From CAYMAX01 sp964388595 (lineage in GTDB: Bacteria; Bacteroidota; Bacteroidia; Bacteroidales; UBA932), in assembly GCA_964388595.1 (NCBI GenBank), contig CAYMAX010000001.1:1-64000 (forward strand): a stretch of 64,000 nucleotides of DNA, in the 5' to 3' direction. Below the pieces are notes generated by a model. The model searched no databases. It saw only the letters and a program-made list of their open reading frames with translations, and was not told the DNA's origin. Shown in pieces: positions 1 to 9,388 of the stretch (its first letter is position 1; every line of letters begins with the position of its first letter). The position numbers and the translations under genes are program-made.

Positions 1-1465
1 TGAGAGAGATGTCTCTGCGCTCGAGTTTCTTCATATATCTCATCATTTCGGTCTCACTATGATAGCGATTGAAGACTTTCTGAGTGAGGATGGGAGTCTC
101 TCTTGCCATAAACAATGCTTCTTTGGGAAGATTTGGACGATCTGTCTTGAGATTGAAGAGAGTGCATAGTTTTATCACTTCTTCGCAATTAGTCAGCTCG
201 TCAAATGATATCTGGAAACATTTTTCGCAAGGATAATAGAAATTAAAGCCGGCAGCTTCTGCTTTAGCGCGGATGTCTGCAGCCACTACACCTTTTATGC
301 GAATCGTATCGAAGAAATGGTCTGAAGCTACCTGGTAACCGGCTTCTCTAAATTTATAGGCCATAACATGAGCGACGTGGGTAATCTTTGAAGCTATGTC
401 CTTGATGCCTTGAGGTCCGTGGTATGCAGCATACATTCCGGTCATTATAGCCATCAAGGCAGTAGCGGTGCATATATTTGAAGTAGCTTTTTCTCTCTTG
501 ATATGTTGTTCGCGAGTCTGAAGTGCAAGTCGCACTGCAGGTTTGCCGAGTCTGTCGATGGAGATGCCTATGATACGACCCGGAAGATTTCTTTTATACT
601 TGTCGGCTGTAGCCATCCATCCTGCGGTAGGACCTCCAAATCCCATGGGAAGGCCAAATCTTTGGGCAGTGCCTACTGCCACATCTGCTCCCCATGCTGC
701 GGGTTCCTTGAGAAGAGAAAGGGCGAGAATATCGCAGTGGGCTGCAACTAAGATACCGGCAGAATGAGCCGCTTGACAGAAAGCGGAGTAGTCACGTACT
801 TCACCATCGGCAGCAGGGTATTGAAGCATAGCTCCGTAGCATTTAGGATCAAATCCATCTTTAAGTGTCTGAGCATAATCGCCGATAACGAGTTTGATGC
901 CCAATCCTCCGGCACGTGTTTCCAAGACGGAAAGTACTTGAGGGAAGATATCTTTATCTACGAAAAATACATTTTTCTCCTCTTTGACGGCATCTCGTGA
1001 GCGAAGCTCGAAAATCATCCTCATAGCTTCAGCGGCAGCAGTGCCATCATCAAGCATAGAACAATTGGCCATAGGGAATCCGGTCAATGAGGATATCATG
1101 GTCTGGAAATTAATGAGTGCTTCAAGACGTCCCTGAGAGATTTCTGCCTGATAGGGGGTATATGATGTGTACCAACTCGGATTTTCAAAAATATTGCGCA
1201 TCACTACGGGGAGGACTGCTGTGCCGTAAAAACCCATACCAATCATAGAACGGGTATTGTGATTGAGAGATACTATGGATTTAAGGTGAGCAAGATAGCT
1301 GTTCTCGTCGATAGCCTCAGTCAGAGATAATGGTTTGGAAAGTATAATATCGGAAGGAATTGTCTGTCTGATGAGTTCCTCCATAGAATTGACACCGATG
1401 GTTTTTAACATTTCTGCTGTGGAGCTTTTGTCCGGACCATTGTGTCTGTCAATAAATTGTAGCAT
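1..1465 (-). CDS. gcvP: glycine dehydrogenase (decarboxylating), P protein; 3' end outside window
   Basis: This is the P protein of the glycine cleavage system, which decarboxylates glycine using pyridoxal phosphate and passes the aminomethyl group to the lipoylated H protein. The reading frame is open from an ATG at 1465 to the window edge (488 codons). Its N-terminus begins MLQFIDRHNGPD and contains the family stretches MIGMGFYGT, NPSWYTSYTPYQAEISQG and LDDGTAAAEAM. The frame continues past the usual end of split GcvPA subunits into FNRYHSETEMMRY, the linker seen in full-length one-piece P proteins. I therefore infer an undivided gcvP whose C-terminal half, with the PLP lysine, lies outside the window. 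A TAnnTTTG element sits 24 nt upstream. The gene follows rodA by 43 bp but probably has its own promoter. Confidence 0.93.
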   Translation of the reverse strand, partial: MLQFIDRHNGPDKSSTAEMLKTIGVNSMEELIRQTIPSDIILSKPLSLTEAIDENSYLAHLKSIVSLNHNTRSMIGMGFYGTAVLPVVMRNIFENPSWYTSYTPYQAEISQGRLEALINFQTMISSLTGFPMANCSMLDDGTAAAEAMRMIFELRSRDAVKEEKNVFFVDKDIFPQVLSVLETRAGGLGIKLVIGDYAQTLKDGFDPKCYGAMLQYPAADGEVRDYSAFCQAAHSAGILVAAHCDILALSLLKEPAAWGADVAVGTAQRFGLPMGFGGPTAGWMATADKYKRNLPGRIIGISIDRLGKPAVRLALQTREQHIKREKATSNICTATALMAIMTGMYAAYHGPQGIKDIASKITHVAHVMAYKFREAGYQVASDHFFDTIRIKGVVAADIRAKAEAAGFNFYYPCEKCFQISFDELTNCEEVIKLCTLFNLKTDRPNLPKEALFMARETPILTQKVFNRYHSETEMMRYMKKLERRDISL

Positions 1466-1489
1466 ATATAAAAGTATTAAAATATCCTA

Positions 1490-1497
1490 CAAATATA
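1490..1497 (-). promoter_or_regulatory. Bacteroidota -7 element of gcvP
   Basis: The minus strand reads TATATTTG, a perfect match to TAnnTTTG, 24 nt before the gcvP start codon. No clear -33 TTTG element is visible. Confidence 0.5.
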
Positions 1498-1508
1498 GTA
1501 AAAAACAA

Positions 1509-2939
1509 TCACCTCCATCTTTCTACATCGAGTTTGATGTAGATAAACAGCAATACTGTGAAAGAGAGAAAAGAAGAACCTCCGTAGCTTATGAATGGGA
1601 GGGGTATTCCCACAACCGGCATCAGCCCTATAGTCATCCCGATATTGACAACTACATGCATAAAAAGACACGATGCCACACAATACCCGTAGATACGGGA
1701 AAACTTGTCTTTATGTTTTTCTGCAGTGGAAATAATATTGGCTATCATAATAAAAAAGAGCGACAGCACTATCAACGAGCCCAAGAATCCCCATTCTTCT
1801 CCTATGGTGCAAAAAATGAAGTCGGTACTCTGCTCAGGGACAAAGTTGAATTTGGTCTGAGTCCCGTGGAGAAATCCTTTGCCCCACAAGCCTCCTGAGC
1901 CGATTGCTATCTTACTTTGATTGACATTGTAGCCCGCACCCTGCAGGTCTTGGGTAATCCCCAGAAGATTTTCAATTCTGTCCCTGTGATGCACTTTCAA
2001 GACATGATCAAAGAGAAAATCTACAGAGAAAACCAAAATCAAAGAGCATACGGAGCAGATGATATAATAATTGAGATATTTGATCTTGTGTCTTACTCCT
2101 TTAATCACAAAAATTATTAGGAGAATGGCTACTATTATCAGAAGCAAAATGTCGGGGCTGAGGGTGATTTTATCAGCGATGAAATCGATTTTCAATAGTC
2201 GCGGTATGAATGCAAAAGCGGTTACCATCAACCCATATCTGAAGATGTTCAATATTATCTTTTTGGAGAGTATTCCTCTGATTAATCCGAATACTCCTAT
2301 CAGCACCAGAATAGCTACGAAGGGGGAATATTTGAGAGTGATGATAAAAAGACATATCATCAATCCGATGAAAAGCAATATCCATCCCGGCATCCCTTCT
2401 CTGTAAAAGACGAAAATAAAACCACAGTAGACCAAAATAGTACCCATATCTGGTTCAAGAGCTATAAAAATTATGGGTACGAGAAGTGTCAGAGCAGCCT
2501 TGCAAAAGTCTTTCCATTTGTTGATTCTAAACCCGTATTTACTCATCATTGCGGCCAGACACAGTGACGATGTAATCTTGGAGAGTTCAGAGGGCTGCAA
2601 TCCAAAGGGACCTATCATCAGCCACGATTTGGAGCCATTTACTTCCTTGCCTATGACAAGTGTGGCTGCCAGAAGAATGATGACTGCAAGATAAAACCAC
2701 CAGGAGAGTCCGAGATATATTCGGGGATTGATAACGTAAATAATGAGAGCCGACATGGTAAATGCAATCCCTATCCAGACCAATTGGCTGCCGGCACGCT
2801 GAGAGAAAGCCAGCATATTGGGAATACTCTCATTGTAAGTGGAGGAATAGATATTAATCCAGCCGATAATGACCAGCAAGACGTAGCAGACGATTAATGT
2901 CCAATTTAATTTTCTGTATATGTTTCTTGATGGGCTCAT
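1509..2939 (-). CDS. rodA: rod-shape peptidoglycan glycosyltransferase RodA
   Basis: SEDS-family inner-membrane glycosyltransferase that polymerises lipid II for side-wall growth, working with PBP2. The 476-residue protein is almost entirely hydrophobic and carries the family landmarks NGSKSWLMIGPFGLQPSELS, VPEQSTDFIF and GIPLPFISYGGSS. It is about 100 residues longer than typical proteobacterial RodA; the extra length is hydrophobic sequence in the middle (roughly residues 190-300), so additional membrane segments are likely. The start codon overlaps the mrdA stop by 4 nt, so the two are translationally coupled. It is the last gene of the purH-mreBCD-mrdA-rodA series. Confidence 0.95.
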   Translation of the reverse strand: MSPSRNIYRKLNWTLIVCYVLLVIIGWINIYSSTYNESIPNMLAFSQRAGSQLVWIGIAFTMSALIIYVINPRIYLGLSWWFYLAVIILLAATLVIGKEVNGSKSWLMIGPFGLQPSELSKITSSLCLAAMMSKYGFRINKWKDFCKAALTLLVPIIFIALEPDMGTILVYCGFIFVFYREGMPGWILLFIGLMICLFIITLKYSPFVAILVLIGVFGLIRGILSKKIILNIFRYGLMVTAFAFIPRLLKIDFIADKITLSPDILLLIIVAILLIIFVIKGVRHKIKYLNYYIICSVCSLILVFSVDFLFDHVLKVHHRDRIENLLGITQDLQGAGYNVNQSKIAIGSGGLWGKGFLHGTQTKFNFVPEQSTDFIFCTIGEEWGFLGSLIVLSLFFIMIANIISTAEKHKDKFSRIYGYCVASCLFMHVVVNIGMTIGLMPVVGIPLPFISYGGSSFLSFTVLLFIYIKLDVERWR

Positions 2940-4783
2940 TTTTGCATTCGGCCGGCAGGCACTTTATCAAGTAAATCGGCATTTATCATCTTATCTTCCA
3001 ACCACTTTCTGTTGGGGCTTATAGTCTCGTTAAGGTACTTTTCTACCATAAGTGAGGCAATGGGGGCAGCCCAGGTGGCTCCGAATCCGGCATTCTCTAT
3101 ATAAACAGCTATGGCTATCTTGGGATTGTCTTTGGGAGCGAAGCAAATAAATACAGAATGTTCCTCTCCGTGAGGATTTTCGGCTGTACCTGTCTTGCCG
3201 CAAATATCGAGCGACTTTACAGATGCTATTCTGGCTGTGGCGCCTGACCCGGGAGGAGAATTTACTGCCATATACATACCCTCTATGACAGGAACGAAAT
3301 TGAGAGAATCTACCAAAGTGTAGTGTCTCTCAGAGTATTTTTGGGAAAGAGAATCATTTTGTGTATTGCGAATGATGTGGGGAATGTGGTAATAACCCCT
3401 ATTGGCGAGGATGGCGGCAAGATTGGCCAGGTGCATAGGGGTACATCCGAGTTCTCCCTGTCCGATAGCGAGTGATACTACCGAAATGGATTTCCATCTC
3501 CCCTTGCCGTGGAGTTTGTTATAAGTCTCAGCAGATGGCACGAACCCTGATTGTTCCGATGGGAAATCACTGCCAAGTTTCAGACCGAATCCAAAGCTCA
3601 TGACATATCGTCTCCACTCCTCAAATGAATCTTCGATATTACTCTCCTGTCGGTCAAGTATTCTTCTATACAGAGAGCAGAAATAGGCGTTGCAGGACAT
3701 CATAATGGCCTCTCTGAAGTTGAGCGGAGAGGGATGAACGTGACATCCGACAGTTAATTTACCATAATGGTAGCCGTTGTAGCAGGCAAATTTGGTATCT
3801 GGAGTGACAACGTGTTCCTGAAGTCCTATCAATCCGTTGACAAGTTTAAATACCGACCCCGGTGGCTGAGGAGACATAACGGCTCGGTTGAACATCGGCT
3901 TGAATGGGTCCTGGGAGATCTCAGTATAGTGTTTATTTATTTCAGCTAAGATGGAGACGTCTATCCCGGGGCTGGAGACCATGGTAAGAATTTCCCCTGT
4001 GGAAGGTTCTATCGCTACTATGGAACCGACTTTGTGGTTCATCAGCAGCTCGCCATAATTTTGCAATTCGGCATCTATCGTGGAAGTGACGTCACGACCT
4101 GCTTCTGCCGGTTTGTCGAATTGTCCCTCTTGATATGGAGATTGGATTTTATTATTGGCATCACGAAGGAAAATAGCATAACCCTTTTTGCCTCGAAGCT
4201 CGCTTTCGCAACTCTCCTCGATCCCTGTCCTACCTATGTAGTCTCCCTGCTGATAATCTTTGTTCTTTGCCAAAAAAGAGGGGTCTGCTTCTGTGATATA
4301 GCCTAATAAGTTGCCTCCTGCATTGTACGGATATCTTCTCTCTGTACGTGGAATACCATGAAACCCTGGAAATTTATTGATTTTTTCTATGAAATTGCCG
4401 TACTGCTCGCTCGGGACCTGTTTCATAAAAGTTTGGCTCTGATGTCCTATGCGTGTCCTGTAGGTACGGTAATAATTGAAAGTCTTCCTGACATCGGTGA
4501 TGTCCAATTGTAGGATTTTGCACAATTCAAGAGTATCAAAAGGCTTCACATCGATGGGCGTGACGATAATGTCGTATGAATTTTTATTGCCTACCAGCAC
4601 CTTTCCATTACGATCGAGAATCAACCCTCTTACAGGGTATCTTGTTTCGTAACGAAGAGCATTGTTCTCTGCGCTTATCTTAAAACTATGGTTGATGATT
4701 TGCAGGTAAAACAGTTGTCCTAAGATGATCAGAAAGAAGATCGAAGCACCGATGATCAGAATATTTTTCTTGCGGGAATCCAT
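2936..4783 (-). CDS. mrdA: penicillin-binding protein 2, elongation-specific transpeptidase
   Basis: Class B penicillin-binding protein that crosslinks peptidoglycan in the elongasome together with RodA. With the start at 4783 (MDSRKKN), the product is 615 residues. It has an N-terminal membrane anchor at about 8-32, the PBP dimerisation domain, and the transpeptidase motifs SVFK (S310), SCN (S363) and KTGT (K530). A start 30 nt further upstream (4813) is open but would overlap mreD by 29 nt. The 4783 ATG lies one base after the mreD TGA, a more usual arrangement. The neighbouring rodA, mreC and mreD support the assignment to PBP2 rather than the division enzyme FtsI. Confidence 0.94.
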   Translation of the reverse strand: MDSRKKNILIIGASIFFLIILGQLFYLQIINHSFKISAENNALRYETRYPVRGLILDRNGKVLVGNKNSYDIIVTPIDVKPFDTLELCKILQLDITDVRKTFNYYRTYRTRIGHQSQTFMKQVPSEQYGNFIEKINKFPGFHGIPRTERRYPYNAGGNLLGYITEADPSFLAKNKDYQQGDYIGRTGIEESCESELRGKKGYAIFLRDANNKIQSPYQEGQFDKPAEAGRDVTSTIDAELQNYGELLMNHKVGSIVAIEPSTGEILTMVSSPGIDVSILAEINKHYTEISQDPFKPMFNRAVMSPQPPGSVFKLVNGLIGLQEHVVTPDTKFACYNGYHYGKLTVGCHVHPSPLNFREAIMMSCNAYFCSLYRRILDRQESNIEDSFEEWRRYVMSFGFGLKLGSDFPSEQSGFVPSAETYNKLHGKGRWKSISVVSLAIGQGELGCTPMHLANLAAILANRGYYHIPHIIRNTQNDSLSQKYSERHYTLVDSLNFVPVIEGMYMAVNSPPGSGATARIASVKSLDICGKTGTAENPHGEEHSVFICFAPKDNPKIAIAVYIENAGFGATWAAPIASLMVEKYLNETISPNRKWLEDKMINADLLDKVPAGRMQK

Positions 4784-4784
4784 A

Positions 4785-5297
4785 TCATCTTCTCTTAGTT
4801 TGGGTGAGAGCACCGAGCGATGCTATCAGGAGTGTATTGACTATACATCCTATTACAATCCGAAGAGTATTGAACAGGAGTGGAGTCAGACTCATATTGT
4901 CTAAAGGGACGTAGAAAAGGAAAAATACAAGGAGGCTTAAAGAAATGTATGCAACATAATGCCCAAAGCCAAGTTCGTAAGAGGTGGGGGCATAGTTTTT
5001 ATCGACATTCTTTTCATTGACGATTCTCGACAGGAAGAAGTTTCTGCAGAAGGCGAGTGCAGTCAAAGCTGCAGTATTGAGTCCAAGCACCCCGTTGCCG
5101 AAAATGTCTACTCCAAGCCCCAAAAGAAAGGCAAGAAGCATCAAATTGATGGTTTTTACCTTGTAGGGGAGGAAAAGGATGATATAGGGAATGAGAAAAA
5201 CATAGACATAGACTCCCAAATTGAGATAATTATTAATCAATACCTGACAAACAAATATCAAAAGGCAGAAAAGGATATATCTCAGATTGCTCTTCAT
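4785..5297 (-). CDS. mreD: rod shape-determining protein MreD
   Basis: Small integral membrane component of the elongasome (170 residues, mostly hydrophobic, five or six predicted membrane segments). Sequence conservation in this family is low, so the call rests on size, hydrophobicity, the motif LLAFLLGLGVDIFGNGVLG near residue 60, and the position between mreC and mrdA. Its start overlaps the mreC stop by 4 nt and its stop lies one base before the preferred mrdA ATG. Confidence 0.9.
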   Translation of the reverse strand: MKSNLRYILFCLLIFVCQVLINNYLNLGVYVYVFLIPYIILFLPYKVKTINLMLLAFLLGLGVDIFGNGVLGLNTAALTALAFCRNFFLSRIVNEKNVDKNYAPTSYELGFGHYVAYISLSLLVFFLFYVPLDNMSLTPLLFNTLRIVIGCIVNTLLIASLGALTQTKRR

Positions 5298-6124
5298 CGT
5301 TCATCCTCCTTCTGATCATAAAGAGACCTAATCTCATCTTTATCCCGATTCTTGACCACATAGACATATCTTAGCGATTTAAAATCTTCAAAGAGGGTGA
5401 TGGTGACATCGTAGTTGATACCATCCAATATCTGTGATGATTCAATGACTCCAATAGGGATATTAGGGGGATATGTGGAAGAGTAACCTGAGGTGATAAT
5501 GGTGTCTCCCGGGACGATGTCTGTATGGAGCGGTATGTCGTGAAGGATGGTCTTTCTAATATCTGTACCATCCCACTTGATGGTTCCGAAAGTGTGGTTA
5601 GACTTGATGAAAACACTCAGACTCTGGTCGATATCAAGCAGGGATGCCACTCTGGAATAATGTTTCCCGACAGTGAGGACATATCCTACCACGCCATCGG
5701 AAGTGATGACTCCCATATCTTCAGAAACTCCATCTTCGCTCCCTTTGTTGAGGATGATGTAGTTATGTTGCTTGTCTACGCTGTTGCGAACTATTTTGGC
5801 AGAGATGTACTGATACTGGGGTGTTGAGCGAAAGGAACTAATGGAATCTTCGACATCAACAATCTGTGCGCGTAATCTCTCATTTTCGTTTTTTAGAGAG
5901 ATGTTTTCTTCCTGCAAGTCAAAATTGGTCTTCCTCAGAGAGAAATAATCTGAAATATTGGTCTCGCGGAAATAGAAAAAAGACTGAATATCGCGAAATC
6001 CTTCCATAATGCCGTACCGCTGTACAATGCTGTTGTTTTTGATAATAATGAATGCCACCGCCTCCAAAAGAATGAAGACGACAAAAACAATCAGAGACTT
6101 TATGAAAGAAAATCGCTGATTCAT
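5294..6124 (-). CDS. mreC: rod shape-determining protein MreC
   Basis: Bitopic periplasmic scaffold protein (276 residues) that links cytoplasmic MreB filaments to PBP2. One membrane segment lies at about 9-28. A coiled-coil stretch rich in Leu, Glu and Asn follows at about 62-95. The beta-rich C-terminal domain has the family pattern GSEDGVSEDMGVITSDGVVG and later PGDTIITSGYSSTYPPNIPIG. It lies one base after the mreB stop and overlaps mreD by 4 nt, in the usual mreBCD order. Confidence 0.95.
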   Translation of the reverse strand: MNQRFSFIKSLIVFVVFILLEAVAFIIIKNNSIVQRYGIMEGFRDIQSFFYFRETNISDYFSLRKTNFDLQEENISLKNENERLRAQIVDVEDSISSFRSTPQYQYISAKIVRNSVDKQHNYIILNKGSEDGVSEDMGVITSDGVVGYVLTVGKHYSRVASLLDIDQSLSVFIKSNHTFGTIKWDGTDIRKTILHDIPLHTDIVPGDTIITSGYSSTYPPNIPIGVIESSQILDGINYDVTITLFEDFKSLRYVYVVKNRDKDEIRSLYDQKEDER

Positions 6125-6125
6125 A

Positions 6126-7145
6126 TCATCTCATCAAGAAAGGATAATGAGAGGGAGTTCTAAGTGCTATACTGGTGCCTCTTGCCACTGCACGAAGAGG
6201 GTCCTCCGATACATGGAAAGGAATATTAATCTTTTCGTAGAGTCTTTTATCGAGTCCCTTGAGCAAGGCTCCTCCGCCTGTCAGGAAAATACCTTTCTCT
6301 ACTATGTCCTGATAAAGTTCGGGAGGAGTAAGCTCCAATACCTGAAGTATGGCTGCTTCTATCTTGGCCAACGATTTGTCGAGGCAGTGTGCTATTTCCT
6401 GGCTTGTGACAGCCACTTCTACAGGATGTGCTGTCATAAGATTGGGACCTCTTACGATAAATGGTTCCGGCGTCTCTTCCAGGTCGGGGATGGCAGCCCC
6501 TATCTTGATTTTGATCTCTTCGGAGGTAAGCTCTCCGACTTTGATATTGTGCTGCTGACGCATATATTGCTGTATCTCAGAAGTAAATCCGTCACCTGCC
6601 ACTCTGATGGACTGGTTGGTAACCATACCTCCCAATGAGATAACTGCGATTTCTGTGGTGCCTCCTCCGATATCTACTACCATATTGCCGGTGGGAGCTT
6701 CGACGTTGAGGCCTATACCCATGGCAGCGGCCATAGGTTCATAGATCATATAGATGTCACGTCCTCCGGCGTGTTCGGAAGAGTCACGTACGGCACGTAT
6801 CTCCACCTCTGTACTCCCGGAAGGGATACTTACCACCATTTTGATATTGGGCGTGAAAAAGGTACGCTTATAGTTGATCATCTTGACAAAGCCTCTGATC
6901 ATCTGCTCTGCAGCATTAAAGTCTGCAATGACGCCATCACGCAAGGGGCGTACGGTTTTGATATTGGGATGAGTCTTTTCGTGCATGAGCCTTGCCTTTT
7001 GTCCAAAGGCAATGGGCTTTCCTGTCCCCTGGTCAAAAGCCACTATTGATGGCTCGTCCACTACGATCTTGTCATCCATCAAGATGACTGTGTTGGCAGT
7101 GCCAAGATCGATTGCAAGTTCCTGAGTAAGAAATGAAAATGCCAT
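6126..7145 (-). CDS. mreB: actin-like cell shape protein MreB
   Basis: Cytoplasmic actin homologue (339 residues) whose membrane-bound filaments direct side-wall synthesis. The nucleotide-binding signatures are visible: the phosphate 1 loop IDLGTANTV at about 12-20, the phosphate 2 motif DIGGGTTEIAVIS in the middle, and the adenosine motif FLTGGGALLKGLDK near the C-terminus. The N-terminus MAFSFLTQE suggests a short amphipathic membrane-contacting helix. The gene starts 20 bp after the purH stop and no TAnnTTTG element lies in that gap, so it is probably transcribed from the purH promoter. Confidence 0.97.
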   Translation of the reverse strand: MAFSFLTQELAIDLGTANTVILMDDKIVVDEPSIVAFDQGTGKPIAFGQKARLMHEKTHPNIKTVRPLRDGVIADFNAAEQMIRGFVKMINYKRTFFTPNIKMVVSIPSGSTEVEIRAVRDSSEHAGGRDIYMIYEPMAAAMGIGLNVEAPTGNMVVDIGGGTTEIAVISLGGMVTNQSIRVAGDGFTSEIQQYMRQQHNIKVGELTSEEIKIKIGAAIPDLEETPEPFIVRGPNLMTAHPVEVAVTSQEIAHCLDKSLAKIEAAILQVLELTPPELYQDIVEKGIFLTGGGALLKGLDKRLYEKINIPFHVSEDPLRAVARGTSIALRTPSHYPFLMR

Positions 7146-7165
7146 ATAATTGTTAGATTAAGATT

Positions 7166-8644
7166 TTAGTGTTTAAAATGTCTAAAGCCTGTAATAACCA
7201 TCGCCATATTGTGCTGATCACAATAAGCGATGCTCTCATTGTCTCTTATGGAACCTCCCGGGTGAATAACCGCACTGATGCCGGCATCATGAGCTATCTC
7301 GACACAGTCCGGGAATGGGAAAAATGCATCTGAAGCCATCACTGCCCCTTCGAGGGAGATGTTGAAATTGCACGCTTTCTCAATCGCCTGACGAAGAGCA
7401 TCTACACGAGAAGTTTGCCCAATGCCGCTTGATAACAGTCTGCGATTATGGGCCAGGACAATAGCATTGGATTTGGAATGTTTGACCAGAATGTTGGCAA
7501 ACAAAAGGTCATCTGTCTGAGCTGCGGTGGGAGCTATCTTAGTGGTGCACTTAAGCATATCTGCAGACTCTGCCATAGTGTCTCTGTCCTGAATGAGCAT
7601 ACCGGTAAGCAATGAGCGGGATTTGACGGAAGGGAGTGGTACATCGTCTCCACAGAGAATAATTCTATTCTTTTTCGATTCGAGAATCTGAAGTGCTTCC
7701 GGTGAATAGGATGGGGCGATGATAACTTCAAAGAAGATTTTATTTATCTCCTCCGCTGTCACTCCATCTATCTCTCTGTTGGTGACGATAATGCCACCAA
7801 AAGCAGATACCGGATCGGCTGAAAGAGCATCATTCCATGCTTGTATGAGACTGGAACGTACCGCGCAGCCACAAGCATTGTTATGTTTGATAATCGCCAC
7901 CGCAGTCTCTTTAAAATCAGATATAAGCTCAATAGCGGCCTCTACATCGAGAAGATTGTTGTAAGAGATCTCCTTGCCGTGAATCTGCTTGGGAAGAGAA
8001 CCTCTCGGACCGAAATATTGTGCTTTCTGATGAGGATTCTCTCCGTATCTGAGAGGGGTGCCTGCGAAATAGCGGTAGATGGCTGTGTCATATTTCGAAC
8101 TGGTAAGAAATGCAGAAGTTGCGAATTGTCTTCGGTCCTCCAAGTCGCTGAAGCCTTTTTTCTCCCGAAGGAGAGAGAGGAGAGGAGCATAGCCATCTTT
8201 ATCTGATACCACTATGACGTCTTGATAATTTTTGGCAGCTGCCCTGATAAGGGATATGCCTCCGATATCGATTTTCTCTATTATCTCTTGGTTGTCTGCC
8301 CCTTTGGCCACGTACTCTTCGAAAGGATATAAATCTACAATGACCAGATCAATCCCTTCAATACCATACTTGACACCCTCCGCTACATCTTCGCTATTAT
8401 CTCTTCTGTAAAGAATACCACCAAAAATCGTAGGATGCAGAGTCTTGACTCTTCCTCCGAAAACGGAAGGGTATCCGGTAAGGGATTCTACGGCGGTAAC
8501 AGAAATGTTATGAGCCGTGAGAAAGTCGGCGGTTCCACCTGTCGAAACTATCTCAATACCTAAGCTAACTAACTCATTAGCAATATCTAAAACAAAATCC
8601 TTATGATATACGGAAATAAGAGCTTTATTAATTTTTCTGATCAT
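7166..8644 (-). CDS. purH: bifunctional AICAR transformylase / IMP cyclohydrolase
   Basis: Catalyses the last two steps of de novo IMP synthesis: formylation of AICAR with 10-formyl-THF, then ring closure. The 492-residue protein has the N-terminal MGS-like cyclohydrolase domain (ISVYHKD, VSTGGTADFL, GGRVKTLHP with K67) and the transformylase domain with the K253-H254 pair in IIKHNNACGC. The normally conserved Pro after that pair is Ala here (NNACG rather than NPCG). The C-terminus ends RHFKH as in the family. A TACTTTTG element ends only 4 nt upstream of the ATG, implying a leaderless or nearly leaderless mRNA. The gene heads the mre-mrdA-rodA series. Confidence 0.96.
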   Translation of the reverse strand: MIRKINKALISVYHKDFVLDIANELVSLGIEIVSTGGTADFLTAHNISVTAVESLTGYPSVFGGRVKTLHPTIFGGILYRRDNSEDVAEGVKYGIEGIDLVIVDLYPFEEYVAKGADNQEIIEKIDIGGISLIRAAAKNYQDVIVVSDKDGYAPLLSLLREKKGFSDLEDRRQFATSAFLTSSKYDTAIYRYFAGTPLRYGENPHQKAQYFGPRGSLPKQIHGKEISYNNLLDVEAAIELISDFKETAVAIIKHNNACGCAVRSSLIQAWNDALSADPVSAFGGIIVTNREIDGVTAEEINKIFFEVIIAPSYSPEALQILESKKNRIILCGDDVPLPSVKSRSLLTGMLIQDRDTMAESADMLKCTTKIAPTAAQTDDLLFANILVKHSKSNAIVLAHNRRLLSSGIGQTSRVDALRQAIEKACNFNISLEGAVMASDAFFPFPDCVEIAHDAGISAVIHPGGSIRDNESIAYCDQHNMAMVITGFRHFKH

Positions 8645-8648
8645 GCCT

Positions 8649-8656
8649 CAAAAGTA
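8649..8656 (-). promoter_or_regulatory. -7 element of the purH-mreBCD-mrdA-rodA unit
   Basis: The minus strand reads TACTTTTG, a full match to TAnnTTTG, with only 4 nt between the element and the purH ATG. It lies back-to-back with the ispD element at 8680-8687. The -33 element is not obvious. Confidence 0.5.
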
Positions 8657-8679
8657 AGAATAAATAGTGTAAAAAACCC

Positions 8680-8687
8680 TACATTTG
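8680..8687 (+). promoter_or_regulatory. -7 element of ispD
   Basis: The plus strand reads TACATTTG, a full match to TAnnTTTG, 20 nt before the ispD ATG in the short intergenic region shared with purH. Confidence 0.5.
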
Positions 8688-8707
8688 TAGAAAAATAATT
8701 ATTCAAA

Positions 8708-9388
8708 ATGAGCAATTCCGATAGATATGTGATAATAACAGCGGGTGGCGCAGGGAAAAGAATGGGCAATCAGATACCCAAGCAGATTATGACGATAGGC
8801 GGTGTGCCGATACTCAGAAGAACTATTGAAATTTTTCTCAATTTACCCTTCACTACTCACATAATAGTAGCTATTAATGCTGAGATAAAAGAGGAGTGGA
8901 AACAATATTGTTTCGATAATAATTTTCGCATCAAATATACATTGGTGACAGGTGGCATTACCAGATTTCACTCAGTGAAGAATTGTCTGAAGTACATCCC
9001 ATCAGATGCAATAGTGGCAGTTCACGATGGTGTAAGACCTGTTGTGAGTCAGCAGATGATAGTTTCACTCTTCGAGATGGCTATAGAACATCCTGCAGTG
9101 ATACCTACATTGGAAGTAGTCGATTCTATGAGACAAAAAGAGAATGACATTTTCTGGAAACCCATTGACAGAGATAATTATATGTTGATACAGACTCCGC
9201 AAGTATTCCAATCTAATGTACTGTTGGATAGCTATCAACAAGCATACTCACCCTCTTTTACAGATGATGCCTCGGTAGTGGAGGCGAAGGGCTATCCACT
9301 TCATTATTGTGAAGGAGAGAGGACGAATATCAAGATTACCACCCCCTCGGATATGGAATTGGTAAGATTAATCCTTGGAGTGGACTGA
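8708..9388 (+). CDS. ispD: 2-C-methyl-D-erythritol 4-phosphate cytidylyltransferase
   Basis: Third enzyme of the non-mevalonate isoprenoid pathway, transferring CMP from CTP to methylerythritol phosphate. The 226-residue protein opens with the CTP-binding loop ITAGGAGKRMGNQIPKQ and has the conserved VHDGVRPVV, TPQVF and TDDASVVEAKG segments followed by KITTPSDMELV. All of these are diagnostic for IspD rather than related nucleotidyltransferases. It stands alone; its 3' end overlaps the convergent Lrp-family gene by 21 nt. Confidence 0.95.
   Translation: MSNSDRYVIITAGGAGKRMGNQIPKQIMTIGGVPILRRTIEIFLNLPFTTHIIVAINAEIKEEWKQYCFDNNFRIKYTLVTGGITRFHSVKNCLKYIPSDAIVAVHDGVRPVVSQQMIVSLFEMAIEHPAVIPTLEVVDSMRQKENDIFWKPIDRDNYMLIQTPQVFQSNVLLDSYQQAYSPSFTDDASVVEAKGYPLHYCEGERTNIKITTPSDMELVRLILGVD

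Noticed and set aside
1335..1898. 187-codon plus-strand frame across the gcvP start and the rodA 3' end
   Set aside because: It is antisense to both genes, has no family similarity and no promoter; its composition is that of a shadow frame.
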